A stretch of DNA of 64,000 nt from Morella rubra (taxonomy: Eukaryota; Streptophyta; Magnoliopsida; Fagales; Myricaceae), in NCBI GenBank assembly GCA_003952965.2, contig CM025855.1:6673610-6737609 (forward strand), in the 5' to 3' direction. The notes below the pieces were generated by a model. That model worked only from the letters and a program-made list of their open reading frames with translations, was not told the origin of the DNA and made no database searches. The first letter of the stretch is position 1. The number at the start of each line of letters is the position of its first letter. A program made the position numbers and the translations under genes. Of this stretch, positions 12,701 through 22,800 are shown piece after piece.

Positions 12701-13210
12701 TGAAATAGGCAAAACAACTCAAAATAGTGGAGTTTGTGTGACTGTTGAAGGGGGCACCACATATTACGGGCGAATTATAAGTATCATTGAGTTAAACTAT
12801 TTTGATGAGAACGTTTTGTACTATTCAAATGTGATTGGATTGACACAACTATTGGTAGGGGATATAAAGTTGATGAGTTTGGATTCGAACTTGTTAATTT
12901 TTCGCGTTTAGTGCATACTGGAGATCGATTAAGCGATGATCCATTCATTTTGGCACCACAAGCATCTCAAGTATACTACGTATCTAGATGAAAGACATCC
13001 AAATTGGGAAGTAGTTGTCAAGACCAAACCAAGAGATGTGTTTGATGCTGGTAATGATGACGACATGGATGACTATGTGAAAATGAACCTTACAATTTCA
13101 ACATTGAGCAAATCCTTGAGAATGTACATGATGATTTGACGTGGTTTAGAAATGAGGTGGAAGGAACAACACTAGATATACCTCAGGAATTTCCTATGGT
13201 ATGTCAAATA
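9737..13210 (+). pseudogene. Decayed tnp2-type CACTA transposase (TnpD-like)
   Basis: The predicted start MDKSWMKKKRG at 9737 matches the transposase-associated N-terminal domain, which continues to about 10080. A zinc-knuckle-like CPNGC...CSKC segment follows at about 10378-10450. The tnp2 core shows FGNMSTS, LLIPGPKSP, INDFPAYGDLSGWSTKG and LACPCC (about 10750-11100). More core follows at 11169-11966 (LDLQSMGIRHDLHP; HDCHILMQHLMPIAIR; LVVHLVAECKMGGPVQLRWMYP). A conserved C-terminal part lies at 12040-12297 and a DUF4216-like part at 12678-13190. Introns interrupt it near 11970-12035 and 12295-12375. At least five frame shifts or stops break it, including a stop at 9857 and shifts near 10230, 10600, 10800 and 11165, so no functional enzyme is expected. 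The intact family enzyme cuts and rejoins CACTA ends in the nucleus. Confidence 0.85.
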
Positions 13211-13363
13211 TGTCTCTGTTTTTGTGATTGAAATATTTTTTTCTTACATGCTTAGATTTACCATATATTCGTTTTGTTGATTTTTGTTTAAGGAAATGTG
13301 TTTTGTATTGTTCAATTTTATTTGAAATCACTTTTATGCATGTCAATACATTGTATAGGTACA

Positions 13364-15294
13364 ATGACGAGGAAGAGATTCAGGACTATATCTTCTTCAT
13401 CACAGCCACCTGTGCCACCATCGCAAGAAGCAACGGCATCACAAGAAGCAATGCCGTCACAGCCACCTGCGCATCCTTCAGAACAGGCTACGATGCCATC
13501 GTCCGACTATGATCAATCTTTGAACGATGAGAAATAATTGGTATGTTCATAACCACAATAGAGATAATCTAAGGGAAATATGTTACTCGATTTCGTTTCA
13601 CATGCTAAATGTGCAGGTCATACTGAAGTCCGGAAAGTGCGTGGCGGCACGCGGATGACGGACGTCTGGAATCTGAAGGAAGACGAATTGATTCCAGTAC
13701 AATTCAATGGCAATGGGCAGCCATTGGGTGAATGAAGGGGGAATATTTAACAAATTCATTAGTTGTGTTGCCCGTGTTGCGAATCAAATCCCCCTTAGAT
13801 GCGGCGGATTGGCGTAAAGTCCCATTGTCAATAAAAGAGGACTGTTGGAGCCTCATGACGGTATAATTTTGGTTATTTGTCACAATTGTTATTCAACTAT
13901 ATGAATTTAATAATTGACGCACCTAACTGTTGGGGTATATTTTGCAGAAACGGTTTACAATCCCCGAGCCTCCATTGGGGGATATTGTCAAGAGCTGGTT
14001 CCTCAAAGATTTAGGAGAGAAATGGAGGAATTACAAGTGTAGTTTAAAGCAAAAAATTTTTGATGAGGCCTTTACGCCTCAGTATGTGAAAAATAATGCT
14101 CCAACAGACGTTAATTTGGAGCAATTTTGCAAATTAGTCGATTTTTGGTATTCTGATGCAGGACGGGTATGACATTATTTATTTGTATTATAATTTTTAT
14201 GAATATAACTTCTTATTAATTTTAACTGTCTTGATGTTAATGTAGCATCGAAGTCATGCTGGAAAACAAAATAGATCGCTCCAAACGACGGTCCACACTG
14301 CAGGATCAAAGAGCTTCGCACGTTATGCTCACGAATTGGTATGTAGTACTTTCATTAGTTTGTTTAATAGTATAGTACTTATCATTGTCATTCTTATTTG
14401 TAATTTAAAATTTCATCACGATTTCGTGTTTGTGATGCAGGAAAAAGAGAAACAAGTTCCAATCAATCGAGCGGATTTATATAAAACTGTCCATATGCGT
14501 TCTGATGGATCTCCAATAAATCTGGACGTAGCAGAGAAAATAGTATGTCATTATTACAATTGGAGATTGATTTCAATGTGCGAATATTAATTCAAAATTT
14601 AATTGTACGTTGTATTCTCTCAGAGGCGAATGGAGGAGATTGGACTGAATGATTCAGGAAGTTCACAAACTTCTGACGAATTTAGAGTGGATGGCAGCAT
14701 CGGTTGGTCACCATCTGACCGATATGCACAAGTGATTGGTCCAGAACGACATGGTCGCATTCGCGGCGTTGGATTAGACCAACTCCTTCATCTCATCCTA
14801 CCAACACCAACGTAAGATATAGTCAGCCGACATCCTCTAGTAACGAGAGAGCCGTATTTATGGAAAATAGAGTTCAGATGTTGGAGTCTGAAGTAGCATC
14901 GCTCAAATCTACAATACAAATGATGGCACAAGCTTGGGTAAAAGTTTTATTTACTTATCCTTAAATATTACTATTGACTCTATTTATGTATATTTCGTAG
15001 TTAATTAATGTTTGTTTAACTGTTGTAGGAGCAACGTCAATACCAAGATGTTCCCAATAACAATCACGTTTCACCAGCAATTCATAGATCATCTCATGCA
15101 AGTCGGAAAACAAGTGTTGGTAAGATACAAACATAAATGAATACTGCTATTAATTTAATTTTAAGTATGTACGAAGCTCTTTTATCTTTGTTCATGTCAT
15201 TACTGTTTGTTAATTTTACAATATTGTAATAGCAGACAATGCCGATGACGCAGAAAGTGGAGGAGCAGATGGTGCTGAAGGTGGAGAGGATTAA
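13364..15294 (+). pseudogene. Second CACTA gene, Ptta/En/Spm (transposase_24-like) protein, probably decayed
   Basis: The frame opens with MTRKRFRTISSSS and a Ser/Gln/Pro-rich leader (13364-13537). It is followed by a KVRGGTRMTDVWNLK...IPVQFNGNGQPLG segment (about 13630-13735) and FTIPEPPLGDIVKSWFLKDLGEKWRNYK (13945-14037). Later segments are HRSHAGKQNRSLQ (14250-14290), the VPINRADLYKTVHMRSDGSPI block (about 14460-14520), a predicted coiled coil MENRVQMLESEVASLKSTIQ (about 14859-14918) and an acidic tail ending at 15294. This order is typical of the plant En/Spm accessory protein, which binds subterminal repeats. Introns separate most segments. The frame breaks between 13537 and 13930, and the leader ends in a stop before the domain, so the copy is probably non-functional. 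Confidence 0.75.
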
Positions 15295-15519
15295 ATTTAG
15301 AGTTATTTGTACTTCAATGTCATGACTTGTTAGTTTTAGTCTATTGAGAAAATACCATTAACTTATTTTTGTTTGATGTAAAACTTGTAAGACCCCCTTA
15401 TAATGAAATATATTTTGTTTTATTGCACTTTTCTTTGTTTCCATTAATCAATTAAAATCTATAATCAAATTTGTATGGTAGGAAAATATAACCCAAAAAA
15501 AATGAAAAAAAAAGAACCT

Positions 15520-15850
15520 ATAGCGGCGGTCAGTGACCGCCGTTATAGGTGAAACCAACGTATAGGGTTATAGCGGCGGTCACCTAACCGCCGCTATAAC
15601 CCTATATCAGACCGCTGCTAAAAACATGTAGCGGCGGTCACCTGGCCGCTGCTACAGATCGTCCGCGGCAAAAAGTTGGCTCTATAGCGGTGGTTAGACC
15701 GCCGCTATATAGCCAACGTATACACCAGCGGCTTCCACAACCGCCACTATAGGGCTGTGCCGACGGCGATACGTGACCGCCGCTAAAAAACCGCTGCTAT
15801 ATATAGCAGCGGTTTTGGAACCTATAGCGGCGGTTTACGGCCGCCGCTAT
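15520..15850. repeat. Right subterminal palindrome array of the CACTA element
   Basis: About ten units of the same GCGGCGGTCA/TGACCGCCGC motif seen at the left end recur here, several paired as palindromes (for example near 15522-15546, 15570-15597 and 15820-15850). Matching arrays at both ends tie the two termini to one element. Confidence 0.85.
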
Positions 15851-15870
15851 AGGTCTTTATTTCTGTAGTG

Positions 15871-16434
15871 GGAGTTTGATGCCTATATGAAGATAAAGAA
15901 TCTTCTTCTGTCAAAAAGTATTGGTGCACTCAGCTATTTCTCGTTTAAAAATAACCTCAGTAATAAATTAGATCAATCAAAAACAATATTTCTGTGCTTT
16001 CCTTTCTAATTGGCAAATGATAAATTAGTGAGGACCTACATAATTTATGTATTAGTGCAGTTAAAGTGATAATGGACTAGTGAGAGGGACTGCTGAGGCG
16101 TGAGGGCTGAGGGAGACATGGAGAGATTGCAGAGTGAGAGAGAGAGGCGTGAGTATTTTTTTTAAATTAGAGGGTGAAACGACGCTATTTCACCCTTTGA
16201 TTTAAAAAATAATAATTAAGCAAGCAGGCCACACGACTGGGCCAGTGGGTGCGCCCCTACTAGCCCAGTCCGGCCTTCACTGGCCTTGGAAGGAGGCCTG
16301 GGCAGCTGTGGGCGGGTCTGCTTCTTAATAACCAAAAAAAAAAAAAAAATTTGCAAAGGATTTTTGGAGCCAATGGGGGAGGTCGTCCCCGCCCGCACCC
16401 CCTGGATCCGCCCATGCCTTATAGCACATCCCAT
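15871..16434. other. Intergenic DNA between CACTA and LINE, with a short hairpin
   Basis: It holds a GA-rich purine tract (about 16080-16146) and an imperfect inverted repeat with arms 16161-16179 and 16188-16206 (TTTAAATTAGAGGGTGAAA against its complement). A separate GC-rich block follows (about 16215-16430), containing a 16-base A run at 16334. The block's minus-strand reading GGGCGGATCCAGG is a motif often met in plant repeats, but I cannot assign it to a family. No gene is seen. Confidence 0.4.
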
Positions 16435-19015
16435 CCTTCAACCCTTCCCGATCTGCATAATACCGATCCATGATGACTTGCCCCCAACACTAACTTGCCA
16501 AAAATCCCTTCTTTTTAGATACTTTCCACTAAGGACCCGAACCCACAAGCTTTCATTTTTAATCAACACTTTCCAGGCTAGTTTAGATACCATCGATCAT
16601 ACCAACGCTCTATTAACTTTAGAGGTAACTCTCATACCCAAACCACCATACCCTTTAGTTAAACAGATAGATTTTCAGGGATTTTAAAGAAAGATGCTGA
16701 TATTTACCAACCTTAAAACCCCACCAAAAGTTCTTTAACTTACGATCAATTTCTCTACACCAAGTGTTCGGCATAGAATAAAAACTCATAAGATAAGAAA
16801 AAATCACACCTGCCACCGCTTTGATCATCATTGTACAACCAGCTTGGGAGAGAAGTTTCGCCTTCCAACCTGTAATTTTCTATAAGAACTTCACTTTCAT
16901 CTCAGCTGCAACACCCACCTTAGCTTGCGGAATAATTAACGGAAGACCGAGATGTTTGGCCTTGGTCGGAAGCTTCTTCAAACATAGTTGGTCTAGAATT
17001 GGAACAGTAGCTGCCCATGGAAATTTTTACTGAAATGTACCAAGGACTTATCTCTGTTCACATTTTGTCTCGACCAAGCCATATATTTCCTAAGGCACGC
17101 TTCTTGAGGCTTCTCGAAGGTTAGGCTTACCAGACAAAAGGAAATCATCCGCAAACAAGAAATGGGAGATACTTGGTGCTTCACAAGCCACCTTAATACC
17201 TTTAAGATGTTCGGCACTCTCTTCCCGAATAAGTAATCGACACAACACCTCTGACCATTAAATAAACAAAGCTGACGATAGTGGATCACCTTGGCGTATT
17301 CCTCGTGTGGGTCGAAAATTTCCAAAAGGGCTTTAATTGAGCAGAATTGAAAATAAGGAAGTTGAAAGACACTGGTCAATCCAAAGTATCCATTTGCTAC
17401 TAAACCCAAACTTTTCAAGCACTTTCAGAACAAAACACCACTCCATACGCCTTTTTCATATCTGCTTTAATAGTCATCCAATCACCCTGCCCTTGTTTAT
17501 GATTCATACTATGGAAAATCTCTGCTACAACAATATAGTTATCTTGAATTGCATGCCCGAAACAAAGGACAGCTGAAATAGGGAGATGAGCTTTGGGAGT
17601 ACAAGCTTCAATCTATCAGCCAATATTTTCGATATCAACTTATATATGACGTTACAATGGCTTATTGGCTGAAATCTACTAACTTTAGCAGGGTTGGAAA
17701 TCTTTGGAATCAGTGTAATCTTTGTTAGTATTAAGCACTGGCAGCAACTCCCCCCTTTCAAAGAAATCCTGTATTGTATGAACAACATCCATCGCTACCA
17801 CTTTCGAAAAAAACATAATTAAAGAAAGTGGCTGTCATACCGTCAGGGTTGGGAGCTTGCTCAGGATGAATCTTTTGTAGCGTGGCAAAAATCTCATGTG
17901 CATTCGGCGTGCTCGTCAACATCTCATTGTCTTGCAAGGTACTATTCGGCTCTATCAAATTCTCCATATCTTTTGGAATTGCAAGAGCACTGGTCGTGAA
18001 CAAAGCTTTATAAAACTCAACCAACACCTGCCCAATTGAGGTCTTGCTCGAGATCCATCCACTACTGTAAAATCTGATTCCTGCAGCGACGAATAACTGT
18101 AGATGCATGGTAAAACTTAGTATTTAACTCCGATGATGGTGACCATGTTACTCGGGATTTTTGCCTCCACAATACTTCCTCCCATCGCAGCTGCTCATCC
18201 AATGCGAATTTTAGCTCAGATTCCCATTACACTATTCGAGGCAGGAGGTCCTTGCTGGCAGCGAGCAAGTTGATCAGTCACAGTACGGAAACCATCCTAA
18301 ATTTTGCCAAACTGTGCTTTGTTACATTTGCATAGCACAAATCTGGTGGCCCTTATCTTGTAAAAAACGTCCCGAGCTGGATTAGCATTATCACATCTAT
18401 TCCAAGCAGCAGCAACCACCCCAAAACATGATGCCTTCCCAGTCCAAAATCCTTCAAACTTAAAAGCTTTGGGTGTCGATGGTTCATATCCAGACACATT
18501 TAAAATTAATGGAAGATGATCCGAAGTAGTAACCTTATAATGATGAACAACAGTGTTTGGAAATGACATTCTCCATGGGACGTTTGCAATACCCCAATCC
18601 AGCCTCTCCCTTATAATTGCCATTCCAAGTTGTTTATTGCACCATGTGAACTTTGAACCCACAAACCCTAGATCGACAAAGCCCAGGTTTGCAGAAACTG
18701 CTGAAGACCTCGAGAGGACGAGGACGGCATAGTTCTACCTACCTGTGTTTCATCTGGTCTCCCAATGTCATTGACGTCGCCTAGACATATCCAAGGCATA
18801 TTATCATTTTGATTCAATTGCCATAGCTCCTGCCAAAAGTTATTCTTCTCCATCCAAACCGACGGTCCATAGACCAGAGAACAAAGAAAATCTGGAGTCA
18901 CCCCACCCAGGGCCACCTCCAGATGAATAATATCATTTGACTTCCACAAAATGTTAAACTGAAGCTCAAGACGCCAACAAAAAATCAGACCCCCTCTTCT
19001 ACCAAGCGGAGGCAC
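16435..19015 (-). pseudogene. LINE ORF2: endonuclease and reverse transcriptase, broken
   Basis: The endonuclease part shows RRGGLIFCW, SLVYGPSVWMEKNNFW and CLGDVNDI (19015-18668), then SKFTWCNKQ, RERLDWGIAN and SDHLPLIL (18662-18480). The reverse transcriptase part shows IHPEQAPNPDGMTATFF (about 17810-17870), ITLIPKISNPAKVSRFQPIS (about 17665-17725) and the catalytic FADD box (about 17143-17157). The thumb segment LLSQAGCTMMIKAVAGVIF lies at about 16800-16850, followed by a tryptophan-rich zf-RVT-like tail. Frames change at least six times and stops are frequent, so this is a fossil. An intact family protein nicks target DNA and copies LINE RNA into it. Confidence 0.85.
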
Positions 19016-19479
19016 AGAAAAAAAAGAAAAGAAAACCCTATCTTCTTCATAATACTAGAAACAGACACATAGTCAATCTTAGTCTCCATTAAAAAAAATC
19101 TCAACCGGATCCATTGCCTTCACAATTTTCCGGAGGGCTCTAGCTACCAAAAGTCACCCCATCTCCCGACAGTTCCACGAAATCAGCCTCATGGAGAAGT
19201 TGGGGGCATAGTCTGGCCAGCCTCCTCAGCCTTTTGATGCAATGGGGTTCCCACATTGAGTAACTTCTTCCTGTCATCAGTCGTGCTCTCCCGAATCCGA
19301 CTTCCCTTATTCGACCGTCGGGATATGCTTGGCATAACACAATCTGCCGCACCTAACTGGAAAAGTGTAGCCAACAATTCTTCCAAGCGTGCCTCCCATG
19401 GAATTTCTCTTTCCTTTCCACGTTTTTTTGTCTGAAATATTAGCTGCTCCACAGTATCGAGGGTTCTCTTCACACCGCC

Positions 19480-20391
19480 TAAAGCACCATATTCCCTCCT
19501 AACCTTACGTGTATGGGCTGCATTTGGGGACACATCCTTCCCCACAACCCTTTGCCTTTGGTCCACTGCAAGGCCCAACTGCAACGTGTCCAAGGAAACT
19601 CGTGTCTCTTCCAGAGGAATTTGTCCGTTCTTTGAGGCACTTTGAGTCTGAGGCTGTCTTTCACAATCCCCATGATTTTTGCACTACCCGGATATTCATC
19701 ACATAATCCCGTTCCTTTACGTACCTCAGATTTGGTTAGTTCCCTCTCTACGCCTTCAGTCAAGGGCTATCCATATTTGACATCTCGCCTTCCAAATTTG
19801 GATAACAGGTACCAATGGTATGGTCAATTAGGCCATAATGAAAACAGATAGATGAAAGTCTCTCATACTTGAAGCCAGTCCATGTCAATGTCAATGCACC
19901 ATCTTCTCGATAGAAAGGGAACCCCGGCTCTAACGGAGTAGAGGAATTAAAGCGGATTTTAGGTCGAAGGAAAGATTTATATGTCTCGATATCATCAATT
20001 TCGAGCACTCCACCTAACTTGCAGCCAATCATTCGAGCATTCCATTCATCCACAATCTCCAAGGTAAACCATGAATCTGAACCCAGAACTCCACCATTGA
20101 TAACTCAACTTCATCGATTGTTTTCTTCGGATCCCATTCCTTTAAAATCATGTAGGACCCCTTAAAATTCCACGAGTCATGTAAGAGGACACAGTCCTTA
20201 TCTGCCACAGACATGAATGTAAATAAGAAATGATTCTGCCCTGCATCCTTAGTTTTGATCTCCTCCAGAAATCTCCAGCCAGTCCGAATAATAGGTTGGA
20301 TAATATGGAACGGATACACCTTCTTTGACATAAGTCTACCCACCAGCGATGCCTGGCAAACCTGATTCTCTCGACTCGGATTTGGCTTCAA
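19480..20391 (-). pseudogene. LINE ORF1 (DUF4283 / CCHC zinc-knuckle protein), broken
   Basis: The N-terminal part (20391-20029) contains LVGRLMSKKVYPFHIIQP, FLFTFMSVADKDCVLL and VEFWVQIHGLPW, the DUF4283 signature of plant LINE ORF1 and related gag-like proteins. The next part (20062-19760) contains CFHYGLIDHTIGTCYP, a zinc-knuckle-like motif with degraded spacing. The region after 19760 is low in recognisable motifs. The two main parts overlap in different frames, so at least one shift separates them. The family protein binds LINE RNA. Confidence 0.75.
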
Positions 20392-20560
20392 AAATCCCGA
20401 AATATCATTCTAGCTAGGACAACAACTTGGTTTTCTCTATAATCTCCTCCCTTCTAATAGGCACTCGGAATATTTCAGAAAGGGGGACAAGCAAAACAAC
20501 ACTAAGAGAACAAGGAATAAGCGAAAGGGTAATAAGATTACGAACTAGAAAGTCGAAGAA

Positions 20561-21514
20561 AGTCAATACAAGTAGGCTGGAAGCCAGGTGAGAGAGAGAG
20601 AGAGCATGGCACTCAAAAGCTCACGAAGAGCGATTTCATATGAGTGTTATGAATGCAGCAAAATTACGTAACAATTGATTGTAATGCTTACTAATTGAGT
20701 TAAATATCACGAGCCCCAATGAGTAAGGCACTTCTTACAAGTCTTGTAAATACAAGCAAGATGCTAAGAGTAAAGTAGCGAAGCAGCTAGCTAGCTAGTC
20801 ATCGGATTACTGCGCAACTGATTTCTGTGGGATCCCCAAACTATCATGCAAGAACTAAGCGGAAACGATACATGTAAAAAAAAATACAAGCGGAAACATT
20901 TGGAGCGAGTTCATTTGTTAAGAAATTTGACAAGACAATGGGATTGAGGCATCTTTTGTCCCACAGGATCAAATTTTTTTTGGCTCGTTGTTCGGCCAAT
21001 GACGCAACAAATATAGGAGGACCCAAGTGGATTTCCTATCCTTACTTGACACTAATTTTTCAAAGAAAACAAATATTGATATAGTCCTTAATTAGCTTCA
21101 ACAATATTTAAAATATATTTGCGCAATATGATAATTTCTCTATGTAACACACTTGCGCTCATCACAATCACGTATTGTCATTTCTTGGTGTCTGAAAAAA
21201 CGTGTTTAATTTCTCACCCATGCCAGTGCTTCCTAGTGGATATTCTGATGGTACACCTTGCCCATGGGTTCTACACTCCACGTATCTTGTATTTTATTGA
21301 GAATTACGAAGAATAAAAAGGAGTTCCAAAAAGGAAAAGCTTTATTTAGTTTGAACAGAGAACTATCGTCACTAAAAATAAACGACAGACTCATGAATTT
21401 AAACCCATGGTGTCTGTTATTTTGGAGGAAAAGCACAGCTAGGCAAAGAGATATCGCTCTTATTAAGTAAAACTAAAAAAAAAAAAAAATTATGCTTGAA
21501 TCTGTGCTATGGAT
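20561..21514. other. Non-genic stretch between LINE and Copia element
   Basis: It holds a GA microsatellite (about 20592-20604), a short AGCTAGCTAGCTA run (about 20786-20798) and AT-rich DNA with A homopolymers at about 20876 and 21474-21489. Short open frames here look like chance. No promoter or receptor exon is seen next to the Copia 3' LTR. Confidence 0.45.
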
Positions 21515-22785
21515 TGAAAGTTTGTCTGCGGAAAATTAACTTACCAATTCTCTTCTTAGATCCTGAGAATTCTTCGATAATCTTCAGGTTCTTGTCGAAC
21601 TCACAATCCCGAGATTCCACAATAGCAGCTCAAGTGTTCTGCCTCCTTCCTCTCCACGCTCACAACTATCTTAGGGTTTTCTTTGAGTCTTGATGGCCAA
21701 CTCTTAGACTAACAATTAGTCCATTAATTCTTAGGGTAGACTATCTCATAGCTATCCTTATATATGAAAACCCTAGCTGTGATATGCGTGGGATCGTTAG
21801 GGATCTCAAATCTCGGCCGTAGGATCACATGGAAAAACTCATTTTCCATTAACTCTTTATATTCTTTTATTCCGAATTTTGGGCTTCTACTAATTGTAAT
21901 CAAGTCCATCAACATATTACAATTCACCCCCGAGAATTTTGAGATTGATTTGTGAAATCCCTTTTGCTAACAATATTAACTTATTTATCCTTCCACCATT
22001 CTATATTCCACATGAGCCAATAGGATCAGAATAATATCACCGATTAAATCCCTAGCTCATATAATTCTTAATTCCAATCTGTAATTTGTTGAACTCCAAA
22101 TTGTTTCCAAAACAATTTATTAATTACACTGGCCAGTGATTTTCAGAGTTCAACCCCATACAGATTTAATGAATATACTATCTCGTTAAGAGACTGGTGG
22201 ATTCCTTATTGAGCATTATACAAAACTATTTACTATATACAAGACCCAACTTTGTCTGGAATATTTGACCTATAAAGATCATCACCAAATGACTCGGTCA
22301 GAGCACAAGTATACAACAAACAATTCCATATAAACCTCTCAGGTCTAAGGATACCATAAGTCGATTGTGCCGAATATCATTCTCACCATCGGTGATCACT
22401 TCTAGAAGATATTCATATTAGATCCGTTCAATGCATGTACTCTTACAATGCATCCACTCGTTTGCTTAAGGTCACCACCTCAATGACAGAGTCCATCATC
22501 CTATTTAATAGAGGCACAACGAGTGTAGACCTATATACATAAACATGTACCTTGGTCTAGAACAAACGTCAAGTAAACAAGAACCGAAAAGTCATACTCT
22601 CCGCCTTTGATTCATTAATCATTGGCATGACTTCTCTACAATGTCACTTAACAATAAAACTGTGTGACATCTTATGCCACAACACAATACCCATAAATAA
22701 ATAAACATATGTGATAAACACAAAATAAATAATTATCATATAATCATCTTTAAATAAAACTGGTTTTTAGGGCATACTTCTAACA
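21515..22785 (-). repeat. 3' LTR of the left Copia element
   Basis: In element orientation it begins TGTTAGAAGTATGCC and ends AACTTTCA, with TG...CA borders. It is collinear with the LTR at 27713-28985. Similarity is uneven: the outer ~75 bases at the CA end are clearly diverged, while the middle is nearly identical. Confidence 0.9.
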
Positions 22786-22800
22786 ATCTCCCACTTGCAC
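22786..22800 (-). other. Polypurine tract of the Copia element
   Basis: On the minus strand GTGCAAGTGGGAGAT directly precedes the 3' LTR, the usual plus-strand primer position for plant Copia elements. Confidence 0.75.

Larger units (their letters stand above)
7020..15870 (+). mobile_element. CACTA (En/Spm) DNA transposon, about 8.85 kb
   Basis: The element starts with CACTACAAAAAAAC at 7020 and ends with TTTCTGTAGTG at 15870, its inverted counterpart. Both ends carry arrays of short palindromes built on TAGCGGCGGTCA/TGACCGCCGCTA, a hallmark of CACTA subterminal regions. Inside, on the same strand, are a tnp2-type transposase gene (about 9737-13210) and a second gene with a Ptta/En/Spm domain (about 13364-15294), the usual two-gene layout. 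Flanking triplets (TTT before, GGA after) do not match, so the 3-bp target duplication is lost or the ends have been disturbed. The transposase frame is broken several times, so the copy is probably immobile on its own. Confidence 0.9.
16435..20560 (-). mobile_element. L1-type LINE retrotransposon, decayed, minus strand
   Basis: Read on the minus strand, the element has an ORF1 with a DUF4283-like domain and zinc knuckle (20391-19480). It is followed by an ORF2 with an apurinic-type endonuclease (19015-18297), reverse transcriptase (18108-17000) and a thumb/zf-RVT tail (to about 16435). This order is that of plant L1 LINEs. Many stops and frame shifts are present. The 3' end lacks a clear poly(A) tail and meets a GC-rich block near 16430, so the end is truncated or overlaid. 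The 5' boundary near 20560 is approximate. Confidence 0.85.
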
